From contig NZ_CP125380.1 in NCBI RefSeq assembly GCF_034009455.1, forward strand, positions 427,501 through 491,500: DNA of 64,000 nucleotides, written 5' to 3'. Source of the stretch: Pseudomonas sp. P5_109. Lineage in GTDB: Bacteria > Pseudomonadota > Gammaproteobacteria > Pseudomonadales > Pseudomonadaceae. The notes under the pieces were generated by a model. That model was not told the origin of the DNA and searched no databases. It worked only from the letters and a program-made list of their open reading frames with translations. Below, in pieces: positions 61,560 through 64,000 of this stretch (position 1 is the stretch's first letter; the number at the start of each line of letters is the position of its first letter). Both the position numbers and the translations under genes were made by a program.

Positions 61560-63239
61560 TTATGCATGCGCCGTCTCCAGCAAGATCCGTCCGCTTGAGC
61601 AGGTGGCGGTTTCGTTGCGATAGGCGAAATACAATTTGCCGCGTGCCGGGTCGAAGCGCAGGTGCAGCTGGATTTCATCGCCCGGGCGCACCAGTTGCTG
61701 GAATTTCAAGACCTCCATGCCGGCGAATTTTTCCGGCAGGTTCATCAGTTGCCGGCCCAGGCTCAGCGCCCAGTCCACCTGCACCACGCCAGGCAACACC
61801 GGCGCCTTGGGGAAATGACCGCTGAAATAGGCCAGGTCCGGTGGCACGGCCAGTTGCAGGCTCCACTCGCCATTGCTTTCGACTTGCTCCAGCACCTCCG
61901 GGGCTTTGGGACGGGGTGTCAGCAGCAGGGCATCGACGTCGGCCTGGGGCAGTTTGCCCTGAGTGTTCAGCGGCAGTTGGCGCAGCAGGCGCCAGCGTCT
62001 TGGCAGGGCCAGGGCTTCGCAGTGTTGGCTCAGGTGTTGGCGCAATTGCTCGGTGACGGTGCGTCGGCCTTGATTGCGCAGGGCATGCAGGCCGGATTCA
62101 GTCAGAACCAGCAATACGCCGAGCGAGGCGCGGTTTTCCTGGACGACCCCCAGACGCGCCTCAGCAACCCAGTCGTGGGCCATCAGGGCTTGTTCCAGCA
62201 TCGGCAGCGAGATGCGTTTTTCTTCCAGTTTGACGATCCGGTCCAGTCGTCCAAGCAATTCGAAGCGACCATCGACGGCGATGTGCGCTGAATCGGCAGT
62301 GTGTTCGACGTGGCCGACAGGCAAGTAGGGTGAAGCGATCAGCAGCGCGTCATCAATGTCTTGGGTCAGCGTGACACCCGCAAACGGCCGCCAGAGTTCA
62401 GCGCCCTGACGCCAGGCGATGCCGCCGGTTTCCGAACTGCCGAAAATTTCCGTTGGCCATTGCCCCAGGCGCTCATGCAGGTCCTGTGCGGCCTCGACCG
62501 GCAATGCGCCGCCCGAGGAAAACACTCGACGTACGCAGCTCAGGGCAGGCCAGTCGAGGTTGTCGCCCATGCGCTTGAGCAGCGCCGGACTGGCCACCCA
62601 GGCGAAGGCCGGGTGCTCGCGGCTGGCGCGTTGCAGGTCTTCCGGAAAGGCCAACTGCCGACGTACGAACGGGCGTCCGGCGCACAGCGGCCACAACACC
62701 CGAAACAGCAGGCCGTAGATGTGCTGGGTGGCGACGCTGCCGATGATGCACGCCGGGCCCAGGTCGGCGCCCCACAGCTGTTCCAGGGCTTCGACTTCAT
62801 TGGCCAGTTGGCGCAGGTTCTTTTCGATGCGCTTGGGTTCGCCGCTGGAGCCGGAGGTGCACAGGCTGAGTCGGCAGTTATCCAGGTCCAGCGCGGCGGC
62901 ACCGAGTGGCGGCTGCTGGAAATCGCCAAGGTGCGCATCGTCGGGCTGGTCGCTCAGCCATAGATCGACTTCGCCTGACCAGCGTTGGCGGGTCTGCGCT
63001 TGCAGGTCGGACGGCAGCAGCACGCTGACCCCGGCACGCCAGGCGCCAATCAGCGCGACCGCGAGGTCGGCGGCATCCTCAAGGTGCACGGCCATCTGCC
63101 GTACCCCCCGGGCCTGCAAGCCGGCAGCCAGGCGCAGCGCCTGTTCGCACAGTCGGGCGTGATCCAGTGCCGGAGCAGTCGTTACGGCGCGCTCGGGCTG
63201 AGCCTTGAGCAGCAGGTGCTCAAGTTTTATCCAATTCAT
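61560..63239 (-). CDS. AMP-dependent acyl ligase fused to a FabZ/ApeI-like dehydratase
   Basis: 559 residues. N-terminal acyl-CoA/acyl-ACP ligase of the ANL family (P-loop [11 protein letters not shown] near 127-136, [13 protein letters not shown], and [16 protein letters not shown]), which probably activates the aryl acid starter; C-terminal hotdog domain from about 460 with [20 protein letters not shown], the ApeI/FabZ-type dehydratase signature with its histidine. In many clusters these are two genes (ligase and ApeI); here they are one. ATG 63239; the frame up to 63893 shadows the neighbouring genes. Confidence 0.88.
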   Translation of the reverse strand: MNWIKLEHLLLKAQPERAVTTAPALDHARLCEQALRLAAGLQARGVRQMAVHLEDAADLAVALIGAWRAGVSVLLPSDLQAQTRQRWSGEVDLWLSDQPDDAHLGDFQQPPLGAAALDLDNCRLSLCTSGSSGEPKRIEKNLRQLANEVEALEQLWGADLGPACIIGSVATQHIYGLLFRVLWPLCAGRPFVRRQLAFPEDLQRASREHPAFAWVASPALLKRMGDNLDWPALSCVRRVFSSGGALPVEAAQDLHERLGQWPTEIFGSSETGGIAWRQGAELWRPFAGVTLTQDIDDALLIASPYLPVGHVEHTADSAHIAVDGRFELLGRLDRIVKLEEKRISLPMLEQALMAHDWVAEARLGVVQENRASLGVLLVLTESGLHALRNQGRRTVTEQLRQHLSQHCEALALPRRWRLLRQLPLNTQGKLPQADVDALLLTPRPKAPEVLEQVESNGEWSLQLAVPPDLAYFSGHFPKAPVLPGVVQVDWALSLGRQLMNLPEKFAGMEVLKFQQLVRPGDEIQLHLRFDPARGKLYFAYRNETATCSSGRILLETAHA

Positions 63240-63781
63240 GGGCGGCCTCGTACCCTTTGTCGTATGAGCCATTCGATGGCAAACATCAGGCCTATCAAGC
63301 CGTAGGAAATCAGGCCGGTGTACAAGGTCCACCAGCTCAGCGGCGCCCAGAGGGTCAGGGCGGCGGCACACAAACCGTTGCAAAGAAAAAAGACGCTCCA
63401 GGCGACGGTCACCTGGCGGGTATAGCGAATGCCCTCGGCCGGCAATTGCGGTTCGCGTACCCGGGCCAGGCGTTCGACTATCGGTGGGCCGAATGTCAGG
63501 CTCGATCCGAACAGCACCAGCATGAAGCTGCTGATCAACACCGGATACCAGCGCAACAGCGCCGGGCTGTCGAACAGTGCCAGCAACAGACAGAACACGA
63601 TGGCCACCACCGCCATCCACAGGCTGCCAGGCTGCCGTTTGCCGGTCAGCGCCCGGGCCAGCCACAGTCCGCCCAGCAGCAAGCCGAACTGCCAGGGGGC
63701 GAAATGCTCCATGCCGAAATACACCGCAAAGGGATACAAAAGGCCTGCCAGCAGCAGGCCCAGGCCGATCATTCGACTCAT
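63236..63781 (-). CDS. Small polytopic membrane protein of the aryl polyene cluster (COG4648-like)
   Basis: 181 residues with about six hydrophobic helices and the loop VREPQLPAEGIRYTRQVTVAW, typical of the COG4648 membrane proteins located between the ACP and ligase genes of aryl polyene clusters. Function unknown; perhaps holds the assembly line at the membrane. Four-base overlaps with both neighbours. Confidence 0.8.
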   Translation of the reverse strand: MSRMIGLGLLLAGLLYPFAVYFGMEHFAPWQFGLLLGGLWLARALTGKRQPGSLWMAVVAIVFCLLLALFDSPALLRWYPVLISSFMLVLFGSSLTFGPPIVERLARVREPQLPAEGIRYTRQVTVAWSVFFLCNGLCAAALTLWAPLSWWTLYTGLISYGLIGLMFAIEWLIRQRVRGRP

Positions 63782-64000
63782 GCGGCCGGTTGAACCAGAC
63801 GGTAGACCGCCTCGACCACGTCACTGACGGTACGCACCGATTTGAATTCTTCGGCGGCGATTTTCTTGCCGGTCTGGCGTTTGATGTGATCAATCAGGTC
63901 GACTGCGTCGATGCTGTCGATTTCAAGGTCCTGATACAGGTTGGACTCCAGGCTCACACGCTCGGGGTCCAGCTCGAAGAGCTCGACCAGGGCATCGCGC
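63778..64000 (-). CDS. Acyl carrier protein, N-terminus beyond the window
   Basis: The last 73 codons are present. The 4'-phosphopantetheine serine is in LEIDSIDAVDLIDHI, and the following helix RQTGKKIAAEEFKSVRTV is typical of the ACPs of aryl polyene clusters. Carries the growing polyene chain. The cluster should continue right of the window, where such clusters usually have a second ACP. Confidence 0.9.
   Translation of the reverse strand, partial: RDALVELFELDPERVSLESNLYQDLEIDSIDAVDLIDHIKRQTGKKIAAEEFKSVRTVSDVVEAVYRLVQPAA

Overview
The window is chromosomal DNA of a Pseudomonas, most likely the P. fluorescens group. The evidence is the gene order phaC1-DUF971-hslUV-SPOR-argS-priA-rpmE, then malic enzyme-mrcA-pilMNOPQ-aroKB-damX-gltBD-hemE, together with high GC, and at least eleven REP palindromes of the fluorescens type (GGGAGCGGGCTTGCTCGC and two relatives).

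Positions 1-30500 are conserved core genome: a partial PHA synthase, the HslUV protease with a sigma-32-like promoter, arginyl-tRNA synthetase, PriA, ribosomal protein L31, an exported nuclease, malic enzyme, PBP1A, the type IV pilus alignment operon, shikimate genes, glutamate synthase and uroporphyrinogen decarboxylase.

Positions 30700-41820 are accessory: an exported AA10 lytic polysaccharide monooxygenase followed by a one-operon type II secretion system gspCDEFGHIJKLM. The enzyme is the obvious candidate cargo of the neighbouring secreton. The prepilin peptidase (GspO) is missing here, so a PilD elsewhere is presumably shared. A divergent MFS transporter/LysR pair follows.

Positions 44113-47384 form a small AT-richer mosaic island. 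It holds a strongly folded RNA leader in front of a DUF6124 gene, a HigA-like antitoxin that has lost its helix-turn-helix, a frameshifted fragment of a ketosynthase gene, and a three-gene type VI secretion cargo cassette: orphan Hcp, a DUF4225 protein with a glycine-rich hydrophobic segment, and a convergent two-helix membrane protein that is a candidate immunity factor.

From 64000 down to 47385, all on the minus strand, is an aryl-polyene-type pigment cluster. It encodes ACP, membrane protein, AMP ligase fused to a dehydratase, glycosyltransferase, acyltransferase, aromatic ammonia-lyase, thioesterase, LolA-like carrier, MMPL exporter, CPA-like transporter, halogenase-like flavoenzyme, methyltransferase, DUF3261 lipoprotein, two ketosynthases, a dehydratase and a ketoreductase. 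Most genes overlap by 1-20 bases, so they form one operon. Three of the four gaps or extended gene starts that break the tight packing in the T2SS and polyene operons are explained by REP elements. One of these carries an 11-bp direct repeat that looks like a target duplication, and others are read in frame into the start of a protein.
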